DNA of 50,541 nucleotides from Nesterenkonia sp. PF2B19 (GTDB lineage Bacteria > Actinomycetota > Actinomycetes > Actinomycetales > Micrococcaceae), in the NCBI RefSeq assembly GCF_001758425.2, contig NZ_MDSS02000025.1, positions 1 through 50,541 of the forward strand, in the 5' to 3' direction. The translations under genes and the position numbers were made by a program. Of this stretch, positions 8,590 to 16,976 are shown piece after piece. The first letter of the stretch is position 1. Each line of letters begins with the position of its first letter. The notes beneath the pieces are model-generated. The model did no database searches. It was not told the DNA's origin and saw only the letters and a program-made list of their open reading frames with translations.

Positions 8590-8934
8590 ATGGCCAAACC
8601 AGAATTCGAGTTCACCCCCACCGCCTCGGTCGAGTTCCGGGACTGCGCCCCGCACATCGACGGCCTCAGCGAGGCGATCCTCGCCCAGGACTCCGAGAGC
8701 GACGCCGTCACCCGGATCCTGAAGTTCGAGCCCGGGACCGACACCTCGCCCAACGGCGCCCTGACCCACGAGTTCTGGGAGGAGGTCTTCATCGTCGAAG
8801 GCTCCTTCCGGGACCTGCGCCTGGACCGTGTCTTCTCCGCCGGGGACTGGGCCACTCGCCCGCCTGGCATGGAGCACGGACCGTGGGTGTCCGAAGAGGG
8901 CGCCAAGATGTTCGAAGTCCGCTACTACCAGTGA
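8590..8934 (+). CDS. Cupin domain protein
   Basis: A 114-residue single-domain cupin. It shows the second-half signature EVFIVEGSFRD, then GDWATRPPGMEHGPWVSEEG, with metal-ligand candidates His in THEFWEE, Glu in EEVF and His in MEHGPW. GAGAGACC lies before ATG 8590. It lies between the hydroxylase and its flavin reductase and may be a small dioxygenase or isomerase of the pathway, or a ligand-binding accessory. No substrate can be assigned. Confidence 0.8.
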   Translation: MAKPEFEFTPTASVEFRDCAPHIDGLSEAILAQDSESDAVTRILKFEPGTDTSPNGALTHEFWEEVFIVEGSFRDLRLDRVFSAGDWATRPPGMEHGPWVSEEGAKMFEVRYYQ

Positions 8935-8943
8935 GGGACTGAC

Positions 8944-9486
8944 ATGCCACTGCAGATGACCCCATTCACCGCCGAGCCCGAACCGTTGGCGATGCGCCGC
9001 TGCATCGGCCGCTTCCTCACCGGAGTGGCCGTGGTGACCGCCGACGACGGTCAGGAGCAGGCCGGGATGACGATCAACTCGCTGACCTCCATCAGCCTGG
9101 ACCCGCCCATCGTGATGATCTCGCTCAACTTCGACACCCGCACCGGGGACGCCATCGAGACCAGCGACCGGTACGCCCTGTCCATCCTGAGCAGCAAACA
9201 GGAGGCCGTGGCGCGTCAGTTCGCCTCCCGGGGAGGCGAACGCTTCGCCGACGGCAGCTTCGACACCACCCCTTCCGGGCTGCCCGTCATCCGGGACGCG
9301 CTCTCCCAGCTGGACTGCCGTGTGGTGGAGAAGCACACCATCGGTGACCACCGGGTCTTCTTCGGCCAGGTGGAGCACTGCCGGGACCGCGACGGCAGCG
9401 GGCTGAGCTTCAACGCCGGCCGGTTCGGCGCGTTCAAGGACTTCGGCCATGAGCCCGTGCGTGGTACGCGTGAGGACATGAGATGA
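8944..9486 (+). CDS. Flavin reductase (HpaC-like) of the two-component monooxygenase
   Basis: A 180-residue flavin reductase-like domain protein: RRCIGRFLTGVAVVTADDG, GMTINSLTSISLDPPIVMISLN and FGQVEHC are the family's flavin-binding strands, and LSILSSKQEAVARQFASRGG is the usual helix. It would supply FADH2 or FMNH2 from NAD(P)H to the HpaB-like oxygenase. Its stop overlaps the start of the symporter gene (ATGA at 9483-9486), indicating tight translational coupling. Confidence 0.9.
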   Translation: MPLQMTPFTAEPEPLAMRRCIGRFLTGVAVVTADDGQEQAGMTINSLTSISLDPPIVMISLNFDTRTGDAIETSDRYALSILSSKQEAVARQFASRGGERFADGSFDTTPSGLPVIRDALSQLDCRVVEKHTIGDHRVFFGQVEHCRDRDGSGLSFNAGRFGAFKDFGHEPVRGTREDMR

Positions 9487-10835
9487 CCTCCACGAACAGC
9501 TCACCCTCCGCACGCGACGCCGGTGCCGCCGTCGACGACGGGCACACCGACGACGAGCACATCGCTGACGGCGTCCTGGAGTCCGATCGGCTCATCGAAC
9601 GGGGGCCCGGCCCGCGGGAGAGCATCCGTTCCCTGCGTCGGAGCCTGAACATCTCCAGCGTGGGCGCCGGCGTCGTCTCCGCGGTGTTCGGCTGCACAGG
9701 TCCCGCGCTGATCATCGTCGACGGCGCCGACAGCGCGGGGCTCACCCCCGGGCAGACGGTCGCCTGGATCTCCGCCGTCTACGTGGTCGGCGGCCTGATC
9801 TCCTTCATCATGGGCCTGTACTACAAGCAGCCCATCGTCGGCGCCTGGTCCATCCCGGCGGCGGCCCTGGTGGTCTCCAGCCTCGAGTCCTACTCGTTGG
9901 CGGAGATGATCGGCGCCTATCTGGTGGCCAGCGTCCTGGTGCTGGTGCTGGGACTCACGGGGTGGGTCCGGGTGCTGGTGGCCTGGATCCCCATGCCGAT
10001 CCTCATGGCGATGATCGGCGGGGTGCTGATCCGCTACGCCGTCAATGTGGTCGACGCGACCGCCGCCGCTCCGATCGTGGTGGCCGCCGCGCTGCTCGGA
10101 TACGTGCTGCTCAGCCGCTTCGTGCGGCAGGTGCCGGGGGTGGTCGGGGCGCTGGTCTTCGGCGTGGCGGCGGTGCTGATCACCGGCGGCATGGACTCCA
10201 GCGGGAACGGCTTCACCTGGGTCACCCCGGAGCTCACGGCCCCGGAGTGGAACCTGTTCGCCATGCTCGGGGTCGGCATCCCGCTGGCCCTGGTCATCCA
10301 GGCGGAGAACATCCAGTCCATGGGCGTCCTGATCGCCGAGGGCTACCGGCCACCGGTCAACAGCATCACCGTGATCAGCGGGGCCGCCAGCCTGGCCGTG
10401 GCCTGGATGGGCGGGCACAATGCCTCCATCGCCGGCCCGATGACTGCCATCTGCGGGTCCCCGGAGGCAGGACGCCTGCGCCGCGACCGCTACGCGTCGG
10501 TGCTCGTCAACGGCACGATCTTCGTGACCTTCGGGCTCTTCGCCTCCGTCGCCGTGACCCTGGTGACCACGCTGCCCGCGGCCCTGATCACCGCTCTGGC
10601 GGGTCTGGCCATGCTGGGGGTGCTGCTGACCGCGTTCCGCGGCGCGTTCGCGACGTCGACGTTCCGCCTGGGCGCTCTCGTGGCCATGATCATCGGGCTC
10701 GCCAACGTCACCATCCTGGGGATCTCCGCCCCGTTCTGGGCGCTGCTGGGCGGCCTGCTGGTGTCCCTGCTGCTCGAGTTCGATGACTTCCGGCGCCCGC
10801 AGGGCGCCACCGACCAGGAGAAGGAGGCCGCGTGA
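9483..10835 (+). CDS. BenE-family benzoate/H+ symporter-like permease
   Basis: 450 residues with about 11-12 hydrophobic helices after a hydrophilic 55-residue N-terminus. The pattern SSVGAGVVSAVFGCTGPALIIVDGA, AWISAVYVVGGLISFIMGLYYKQPIVGAWSIPAAAL and AWMGGHNASIAGPMTAICGSPEAG fits BenE proteins. It probably imports the aromatic or heteroaromatic acid that the operon degrades. It overlaps the flavin reductase gene by four bases, and its stop overlaps the GTG of the amidohydrolase gene. Confidence 0.88.
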   Translation: MTSTNSSPSARDAGAAVDDGHTDDEHIADGVLESDRLIERGPGPRESIRSLRRSLNISSVGAGVVSAVFGCTGPALIIVDGADSAGLTPGQTVAWISAVYVVGGLISFIMGLYYKQPIVGAWSIPAAALVVSSLESYSLAEMIGAYLVASVLVLVLGLTGWVRVLVAWIPMPILMAMIGGVLIRYAVNVVDATAAAPIVVAAALLGYVLLSRFVRQVPGVVGALVFGVAAVLITGGMDSSGNGFTWVTPELTAPEWNLFAMLGVGIPLALVIQAENIQSMGVLIAEGYRPPVNSITVISGAASLAVAWMGGHNASIAGPMTAICGSPEAGRLRRDRYASVLVNGTIFVTFGLFASVAVTLVTTLPAALITALAGLAMLGVLLTAFRGAFATSTFRLGALVAMIIGLANVTILGISAPFWALLGGLLVSLLLEFDDFRRPQGATDQEKEAA

Positions 10836-11682
10836 AGATCGCCGTCGCCCAGGTGCTCAGCACCGAGGACCCGCAGGTGAACCTGGAGCTCATCAGGACC
10901 TACACCGCACGGGCAGTCCAGCAGGGCGCCGACGCCGTGGTGTTCCCGGAGGCCATGCACTGCGCCTTCGGGAACCCGCTGGTGCCGATCGCCGAAGAGA
11001 CCGACGGCCCGTGGGCCCAAGAGGTGCGCAGCATCGCCGGCCGCCATGGGGTGCTGATCATCGCCGGCATGTTCACCCCCGGCACGGCGTCGGGGGCCGG
11101 CCGCCCGCGGGTGCGCAACACCCTGCTCGCGGTGGGCCGGGGCGTGGACGTCACCTATGACAAGATCCACCTCTACGACGCCTTCGGCTTCCGCGAGTCC
11201 GACACCGTCGAACCCGGCGCCACGCCGCAGCTGATCCGCCTCGACGGTGTCACGCTCGGGCTGGCCACCTGCTACGACGTGAGGTTCCCCGCGCTGTTCC
11301 AGCACTACGCACGGGAGGGGGCCGACGCCGTCGTGGTCTCCGCCTCCTGGGGCGCCGGTGAGGGGAAGATCCGGCAGTGGGAGACCCTGGTGCGTGCCCG
11401 GGCGCTGGATGCGACCTGCCATGTGGTGGCCTGCGATCAGCCGGACCCTGGGTGGTGGGTCGGGAACCGGTGGAGGGCGCCCCCACGGGCGTGGGGCACT
11501 CGGCGGTCATCGGTCCGGCCGGACAGGAGCTGGCCGTCGCGGGGACCGGCAATGAGCTGATCCTCGCCACCGTGGACCCGACCGTCGTGGTGTCCACGCG
11601 CCAGGTGCTGCCCGTGCTGGCGAACGGCGCCCAGGGGGAGAAGGCCGCTGGCATGAGATCTGCGGATCCAGTGCGCAGCTGA
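10832..11682 (+). CDS. Nitrilase-superfamily carbon-nitrogen hydrolase (frame broken near 11450)
   Basis: The catalytic triad is present: Glu40 (VFPEAMHC), Lys111 (YDKIHLYDAFGF) and Cys147 (LATCYDVRFP), the Nit2/amidase-type arrangement. After CDQPDPG at about 11447 the frame is lost. The -1 frame continues VVGREPVEGAPTGVGHSAVIG, exactly the expected next motif, and ends at 11682. One missing base near 11447-11460 restores about 283 residues. The enzyme would hydrolyse an amide or nitrile. As the last gene of the operon (GTGA overlap with the symporter gene) it suggests that the substrate or an intermediate contains nitrogen. Confidence 0.85.
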
Positions 11683-11706
11683 CCCCCTCCCGCCGGGAGC
11701 ACTCCG

Positions 11707-12360
11707 TCACTGTGCCGCGTGGAACCGGCGGTTCTCGTGAGCAGGGCGGTCGATCTCGTCGACCAGGGCGAGGGCATAGTCGGCCCCGCTGATCTGGGAT
11801 CGGCCGTCCGGGTCCGTCAGGAGGACCTCGTCCGAGGTGCGGTACTCACCTGTCGACGGGATCTGCAGCTCCGCCCCGAACATCGCTCCGGGGGAGAGGT
11901 AGAACCAGCGCGCCCCTGAGGTGTCCTGCTGCAGCACGTCGAGTGCCTCCCGGTGGGCCGTCGCCTCGGGACGGTACTCCGGAGGGAAGTCGGCGGTCTC
12001 CATCAGGATCGGCCCGTCCGGGCTGACTCGCAGGCCGCCGGCGCCTCCGACGACGGCGACGCGGCTTCCTCCGCGCGCCGCGGCAGGCAGAACCGTACGC
12101 AGATGATCGGACAGACCGGGCTCCCCGGCCGCCGGCAGGGCGAGGACGATGACGTCATGGTCGGTGGCCAACCGGGCCACCAGCTCAGCGTCGGCGGCGG
12201 AGCCGGCGATGTGGTGGATCTGCCCCGCGGCGTCGGTGGGAGCAGTCCGGTCCGATCCATTGCGGGACACGGTGGTGACGTGGTGGCCTCGGCGGGCGGC
12301 CTCTGCGGCGATGTGTGAGCCTGCGTGGCCGGTGCCTCCGATGACGGCGATGTGAGCCAT
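11707..12360 (-). CDS. NAD(P)-binding oxidoreductase, NmrA/atypical short-chain dehydrogenase type
   Basis: A 217-residue Rossmann protein: MAHIAVIGGTGHAGSHIAAEAARRGHHVTTVSRN at the N-terminus gives the GxxGxxG nucleotide motif, followed by HDVIVLAL and RVAVVGGAGGLRV. The C-terminal part resembles YwnB/BVR-B-like proteins (TSGARWFYLSPGAMFG, GADYALALVDEID). ATG 12360 has AGGAGA nine bases upstream. It is divergent from an AraC-type gene, which may control it. Confidence 0.82.
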   Translation of the reverse strand: MAHIAVIGGTGHAGSHIAAEAARRGHHVTTVSRNGSDRTAPTDAAGQIHHIAGSAADAELVARLATDHDVIVLALPAAGEPGLSDHLRTVLPAAARGGSRVAVVGGAGGLRVSPDGPILMETADFPPEYRPEATAHREALDVLQQDTSGARWFYLSPGAMFGAELQIPSTGEYRTSDEVLLTDPDGRSQISGADYALALVDEIDRPAHENRRFHAAQ

Positions 12361-12441
12361 GGTTCTCCTGTCCGGGTCGGTGTCTCTGACTTTGGTGAAT
12401 CTACTCCTCACCGGGTGCAAGGTCCCGGTGAGAAGTGGACA

Positions 12442-12447
12442 TATCAT
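12442..12447 (+). promoter_or_regulatory. -10 element, apparent leaderless promoter of the AraC gene
   Basis: TATCAT, then seven bases, then ATG 12455. The other in-frame ATG at 12446 falls inside this hexamer, so 12455 is preferred as the start. Confidence 0.45.
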
Positions 12448-12454
12448 GGTGAAT

Positions 12455-13332
12455 ATGGGACACGATGCGATTGAGGACGTCGCCTACCGTCCTCCTGCGG
12501 GCCAGGCGGGCGAGGTGGAGGTCCACACCGTCGATGACCTGCTGGGCCGGGCCTCGCCCGGTCTGTTCGATCGGCCGCAGCGGATGGGATTCCACCAGGT
12601 GATGCTCATCGAGCACGGCGCTGCCCGGCACATGGTGGACTTCGCCGAGCACCGCTTCGCGCCCGGGACGGTGCTCTGGGTGCGTCCCGGACAGGTCCAG
12701 CTGTGGGAGGATCCCACGCGTCTGGAGGGGACCGTGCTGCTCTTCCCTGGCGGCTCCTGGACCCGGACACCACCCGGCTCACCTCCGCCGACTCTCCGGA
12801 AGGGCCCCACTGGTGGGATGCGCAGGACACCGACCCCGCGCGTCTCGCCGTGCTCAGCACCGCAGTGCGCGACCTCGCCTCAGACGGTGCGATGTCGCGC
12901 CCCCTGAAGCGATCCGCCCTGCGGCACGCTCTCTCGGCCCTGCTGATCCAGCTGGTGTCCTGGCACCGAGGCCAGGAGGACTTCGCCGAGCTTCCGCCGG
13001 CCTTCCGGGACTTCCGGAGGCTGGTGGAACGACGCTTCGCGGACTGGCATGACGTCTCCGACTATGCCGCCGCGCTGGGCTGGTCTCCCCGGACGCTGGC
13101 CCGGGCGTCTCGGCTGGCCCGAGGCGTCACGCCCAAGAAGGTCATCGACGAGCGTCTCCTGCTGGAGGCCCGTCGGCTCCTCGTCCAGACAGACCTCCCG
13201 GTGCACAGCATCGGAGACCGCATCGGGTTCGATGACCCCAGCAACTTCACGGCATGGTTCCGGCGGCAGGCGGGACACACGCCCAGCGAGTTCCGTGCCG
13301 CACACGGTCACACGTCGGGGGCGGACCGATGA
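12455..13332 (+). CDS. AraC family transcriptional regulator (frame broken near 12755)
   Basis: The N-terminal half is a cupin-like sensor (GFHQVMLIEHGAARHMVDF, RFAPGTVLWVRPGQVQLW, LEGTVLLFP). At about 12752 coding moves to the -1 frame: WRLLDPDTTRLTSADSPEG and a C-terminal AraC DNA-binding domain, DVSDYAAALGWSPRTLARASRLARGVTPKKVIDE, LVQTDLPVHSIGDRIGFDDPSNFTAWFRRQAGHTPSEFR. One more C in CTTCCCTGG gives FPWRLLDPD and joins the halves into about 292 residues, normal length. It may regulate the divergent NAD(P)-binding reductase. Confidence 0.83.
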
Positions 13333-13370
13333 AGCCGTCCTGATGGAGCCGTCCTGATGAAGCCGTCATG
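13331..13370 (+). repeat. Short tandem repeat after the AraC gene
   Basis: GAAGCCGTCCTGATG (13331-13345), GAGCCGTCCTGATG (13346-13359) and AAGCCGTCATG (13360-13370) are successive near-copies beginning at the AraC stop codon. No function is evident; slippage is the simplest origin. Confidence 0.7.
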
Positions 13371-13464
13371 GGGGAGCACTACACTGCTGTGCACCTGCCC
13401 ATGATCGCGCGTCACCGGCGTTCACCCGTTCGGGACGCGCGACCGGTGCTCCCCAGGAGAACCT

Positions 13465-15912
13465 ATGACGACGACGTCGCCCACCCCCGCTCGCACCACC
13501 ACCGCCACGCCCACATCTCCGCCCGCGTCCCGAGGAGCTGACGCGCTTGCGCCGTCGGACACCCATGACATCATCCGGGTGACCGGAGCCCGGGAGAACA
13601 ACCTCCGCGACGTCTGTGTGGAGATCCCCAAACGACGGCTGACCGTGTTCACCGGAGTCTCCGGATCCGGCAAGAGCTCCCTGGTCTTCGGCACCATCGC
13701 GGCCGAGTCCCGGCGGCTCATCAATGAGACCTACAGCGCCTTCCTGCAGGGGTTCATGCCCTCCCAGGGGCGCCCGGACGTGGACCACCTGGAGGGCCTG
13801 ACCACCGCGATCATCGTGGACCAGGAGCGCATGGGCGCCAACCCGCGCTCGACGGTGGGGACCGCGACCGACGCGAACACGCTGCTGCGCATCCTGTTCA
13901 GCCGGCTCGGCGAGCCCCACATCGGCTCCCCGCAGGCGTTCTCCTTCAACGTGGCTTCCATCAGCGGCGCCGGAGCCGTGACCTTCGAGAAGGAGGGCAA
14001 GAAGGTCAAGGAACGCCGGGACTTCCAGATCACCGGCGGCATGTGTCCGCAGTGCGAGGGCCGCGGCCAGGTCAGCGACATCGACGTCACCCAGCTGGTG
14101 GACGAGACGAAATCCCTCCATGAAGGCGCCATCACGGTGCCGGGCTACAAGGTCGGCGGCTGGTCGGTGAAGTTCTACACCGAGTCCGGCTTCTTCGACC
14201 CGGACAAGCCGATCAGCGACTACACCGACCAGGAGCGCCACGACCTCCTGCACCGGGAGCCGGAGAAGGTCAAGATCAACGGGATCAACATGACCTACCA
14301 GGGGCTGGTGCCCCAGGTGCGCAAATCCATGCTCTCGAAGGACCGTGAGGCCATGCAGCCCCATATCCGGACCTTCGTGGACCGGGTGGTCACCTTCACC
14401 ACCTGCCCGGCCTGCGACGGCACCCGGCTCACCGAGGCCGCCCGATCCTCGACGATCGCGGGCATCAGCATCGCCGAGGCCTGCGCCCTGCAGATCTCCG
14501 ACCTGGCCGCCTGGGTGCGCGGCCTGGACGAGCCGTCCGTGGCCCCGCTGCTGACCACCCTGGGGGAGACGCTGGACTCCTTCGTGGAGATCGGACTCGG
14601 GTACCTCAGCCTGGACCGGCCCGCCGGCACACTCTCCGGCGGTGAGGCCCAGCGGACCAAGATGATCCGCCACCTCGGTTCCGCACTGACCGACGTCACC
14701 TACGTCTTCGACGAGCCCACCATCGGGCTGCACCCGCATGACATCGCCCGGATGAACGACCTGCTGCTGCGCCTGCGGGACAAGGGCAACACCGTCCTGG
14801 TGGTGGAGCACAAGCCGGAGACCATCGCGGTGGCCGACCACGTCGTGGACCTGGGGCCCCGGGCGGGGTCCGCCGGCGGTGAGATCGTCTACACGGGTGA
14901 CGTGCCGGGGCTGCGTGCCTCCGACACGCTCACCGGGCGTCACCTGGACGACCGTGCCCGGCTCAAGGAGTCTGTCCGGCAGCGGGACGGCGTGCTGGAG
15001 ATCCGCGGAGCCGAGCAGAACAACCTGACCGGCATCGACGTCGACGTCCCCACGGGGATCCTCACCGTGGTCACCGGGGTGGCGGGCTCCGGCAAGAGCT
15101 CCCTGATCCACGGGAACCTCGCCGGCAGGGAGGGCGTGGTCGTGGTCGATCAGGCCGGGATCAAAGGCTCTCGGCGCTCCAATCCGGCCACCTACACGGG
15201 CCTGCTGGAGCCCATCCGGAAGGCCTTCGCGAAGGCCAACGGGGTCAAACCGGCGCTGTTCAGCGCCAACTCGGAGGGAGCATGCCCCACGTGCAAGGGC
15301 GCCGGGGTGGTCTTCACCGAGCTCGGGGTGATGGAGACGGTGGAGACTCCCTGCGAGGAGTGCGAAGGCCGGCGCTATCAGGCCGCGGTGCTGGAGTACA
15401 CGCTGGGCGGGCGGAACATCAGCGAGGTGCTGCACCTGTCCGTGGATGAGGCGCTGGAGCATTTCAGCGACGGTGAGGCGCGGCTGCCGGCCGCGCAGAA
15501 GATCCTGCGGCGGCTGGCCGACGTCGGTCTGGGCTACCTGACCCTGGGGCAGCCGCTGAACTCGCTCTCCGGCGGTGAGCGGCAGCGTCTGAAGTTGGCG
15601 GTGCACATGGCCGACGACGGCGGCACCTACATCCTGGACGAGCCCACCACGGGTCTGCATCTGGCCGACGTGGAGCAGCTGCTGGGGCTGCTGGACCGGC
15701 TGGTGGACTCCGGGCGGAGCGTGATCGTCATCGAACACCACCAGGCGGTCATGGCCCATGCGGACTGGATCATCGACCTCGGGCCTGGGGCGGGCCACGA
15801 CGGCGGGCGGGTGGTCTTCGAAGGCACCCCGTCCGATCTGGTCGCCGCGGCCCGGGACGGCGCCGGCGTCACACTCACCGGTCAGCATCTGGCTGACTAT
15901 GTGGGGGACTGA
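13465..15912 (+). CDS. Short-class UvrA-like ABC protein (UvrA2/DrrC type)
   Basis: 815 residues, against about 950 for housekeeping UvrA. Two ABC modules are complete: Walker A GVSGSGKSS at about 64-72 and GVAGSGKSS in the second half, signatures LSGGEAQR and LSGGERQR, Walker B/D-loop FDEPTIGLH and LDEPTTGLH. Zinc-type motifs CPQCEGRG, CPACDGTR and CPTCKGAG are kept. The shortness fits UvrA class II, which lacks the UvrB-binding region and is linked to resistance to DNA-binding drugs. The first 30 residues are Thr/Pro/Ala-rich and probably disordered. AGGAGA precedes ATG 13465. Cytoplasmic; no uvrB or uvrC nearby. Confidence 0.9.
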   Translation: MTTTSPTPARTTTATPTSPPASRGADALAPSDTHDIIRVTGARENNLRDVCVEIPKRRLTVFTGVSGSGKSSLVFGTIAAESRRLINETYSAFLQGFMPSQGRPDVDHLEGLTTAIIVDQERMGANPRSTVGTATDANTLLRILFSRLGEPHIGSPQAFSFNVASISGAGAVTFEKEGKKVKERRDFQITGGMCPQCEGRGQVSDIDVTQLVDETKSLHEGAITVPGYKVGGWSVKFYTESGFFDPDKPISDYTDQERHDLLHREPEKVKINGINMTYQGLVPQVRKSMLSKDREAMQPHIRTFVDRVVTFTTCPACDGTRLTEAARSSTIAGISIAEACALQISDLAAWVRGLDEPSVAPLLTTLGETLDSFVEIGLGYLSLDRPAGTLSGGEAQRTKMIRHLGSALTDVTYVFDEPTIGLHPHDIARMNDLLLRLRDKGNTVLVVEHKPETIAVADHVVDLGPRAGSAGGEIVYTGDVPGLRASDTLTGRHLDDRARLKESVRQRDGVLEIRGAEQNNLTGIDVDVPTGILTVVTGVAGSGKSSLIHGNLAGREGVVVVDQAGIKGSRRSNPATYTGLLEPIRKAFAKANGVKPALFSANSEGACPTCKGAGVVFTELGVMETVETPCEECEGRRYQAAVLEYTLGGRNISEVLHLSVDEALEHFSDGEARLPAAQKILRRLADVGLGYLTLGQPLNSLSGGERQRLKLAVHMADDGGTYILDEPTTGLHLADVEQLLGLLDRLVDSGRSVIVIEHHQAVMAHADWIIDLGPGAGHDGGRVVFEGTPSDLVAAARDGAGVTLTGQHLADYVGD

Positions 15913-15931
15913 ACCAGGGCTCAGCCGGTCT

Positions 15932-15976
15932 GCGGGAGGCTCACCCGTCCCACCTCCGGGAAGGTGAGCCTCCCGC
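15932..15976. terminator. Bidirectional hairpin terminator
   Basis: GCGGGAGGCTCACC (15932-15945) pairs perfectly with GGTGAGCCTCCCGC (15963-15976) around a 17-base loop, between the convergent UvrA-like and dehydrogenase genes. There is no T-tract. Confidence 0.75.
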
Positions 15977-16016
15977 GCCCCGTAGGGGCCGAGCTGTCCG
16001 GCGGGTCCGGAACGGG

Positions 16017-16976
16017 TCACAGCACCGCGTGAGCGGGGAGGCTCCCGGAGGTGAGGTGCTCCAGCACGGTGCGTGCCGGCTGCAGGCTGTAGGTCTCCAG
16101 GGCCGGCGCCGACCAGAACGCCGTGTGCGGGGTGCACACCACCTGCGGGTGCTGGCGCAGCGGCGACGACGGCGACGGCGGCTCACCAGGCAGGACGTCG
16201 AGCCCGGCCCCACGCAGCCGGCCGGAGTCCAGTGCGGAGAGCAGAGCGTCGGGATCCACCAGTTCGCCGCGGGCGCAGTTGATCAGGGTGGCTCCGTGCG
16301 GGAGCAGAGCAAGCCGTTCCTCGTCGAGCAGCCCGCGGGTCTCCCGCGTGAGCGGCGCATGCAGGCTGAGCACGTCGCTGCGGCGCAGCAGCTCCTCCAC
16401 GCCGACCTGATGGATCTCCGGACAGTCTTGGTGGGGGTCGTGGCCGATGATCTCTCCGACCAGCGGCCGCAGCAGCGCCGCGACGCGCCGCGCGATGCGC
16501 CCGCATCCGAGCAGGCCCACGGTGAGGTCGCTGAGCCGTCGCGGGGCGGGAGTCAGCCCGGTGGCCTCCTGCGTCCACCCGCCGGCGGCCACAGTGCGGG
16601 CCCCTGCCAGCAGCTGCCGCTCCACGGCCAGCATCAGCGCGACCGCGTGGGTGGCGACCTCCTCCGTCGAGGCATCGGTCAGGGGCACCACCGGGACCTC
16701 CCGAGCTCGGGTCGCCTCCAGGTCGATCATGTCGAGCCCGGTGCTGCTGGTCGCGATGACGCGCAGCGCCGGCAGCGCGTCGAGGAGGCCGGCGTCGACG
16801 TCGGCGTAGCCCACCACCAGGCCCTCCACGGGGCCGGTGGTCGCCTGCGCCGCCGCCAGCGGGCCCTCGGGGCCGGCGAGGATGCTCCCGATGCTGTGGC
16901 GCGCCAGCATCTCTCGGGCCGGCTGCGGGTCGAGGTCGGTCTGGTCGGTGAACAGGACCAGGCGCTGACCGCACAT
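16017..16976 (-). CDS. D-isomer specific 2-hydroxyacid dehydrogenase (NAD-binding)
   Basis: 319 residues. NAD motif GLLGCGRIARRVAALLRPL, then LLRRSDVLSLHAPLTRETRGLLDEERLALLPHGATLINCARGELVDPDAL with the catalytic Arg, the Glu region around GLDVLPGEPPSPSSPL, and the catalytic His in CTPHTAFWS. It reduces a 2-oxoacid or oxidises a D-2-hydroxyacid. ATG 16976 shares a base with the stop of the ThDP-enzyme gene (TGATG), so the two are translationally coupled. Substrate unassigned; a 2-oxoacid handled by the ThDP enzyme is the likely link. Confidence 0.87.
   Translation of the reverse strand: MCGQRLVLFTDQTDLDPQPAREMLARHSIGSILAGPEGPLAAAQATTGPVEGLVVGYADVDAGLLDALPALRVIATSSTGLDMIDLEATRAREVPVVPLTDASTEEVATHAVALMLAVERQLLAGARTVAAGGWTQEATGLTPAPRRLSDLTVGLLGCGRIARRVAALLRPLVGEIIGHDPHQDCPEIHQVGVEELLRRSDVLSLHAPLTRETRGLLDEERLALLPHGATLINCARGELVDPDALLSALDSGRLRGAGLDVLPGEPPSPSSPLRQHPQVVCTPHTAFWSAPALETYSLQPARTVLEHLTSGSLPAHAVL

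Noticed and set aside
7057-9513. Long minus-strand frame opposite the hydroxylase, cupin and reductase genes
   Set aside because: It spans three well-recognised plus-strand genes and their junctions and shows no protein family features.
11683-11706. Terminator between the nitrilase and reductase genes
   Set aside because: CTCCCGCCGGGAG is symmetrical, but its centre is too short for a stable loop and the gap is only 24 bases.
13366-16137. Very long minus-strand open frame opposite the UvrA-like gene
   Set aside because: Its translation is rich in Gly, Arg, His, Val and Gln without any motif, as expected for the complement of a GC-rich gene. The plus-strand product has two full ABC modules.
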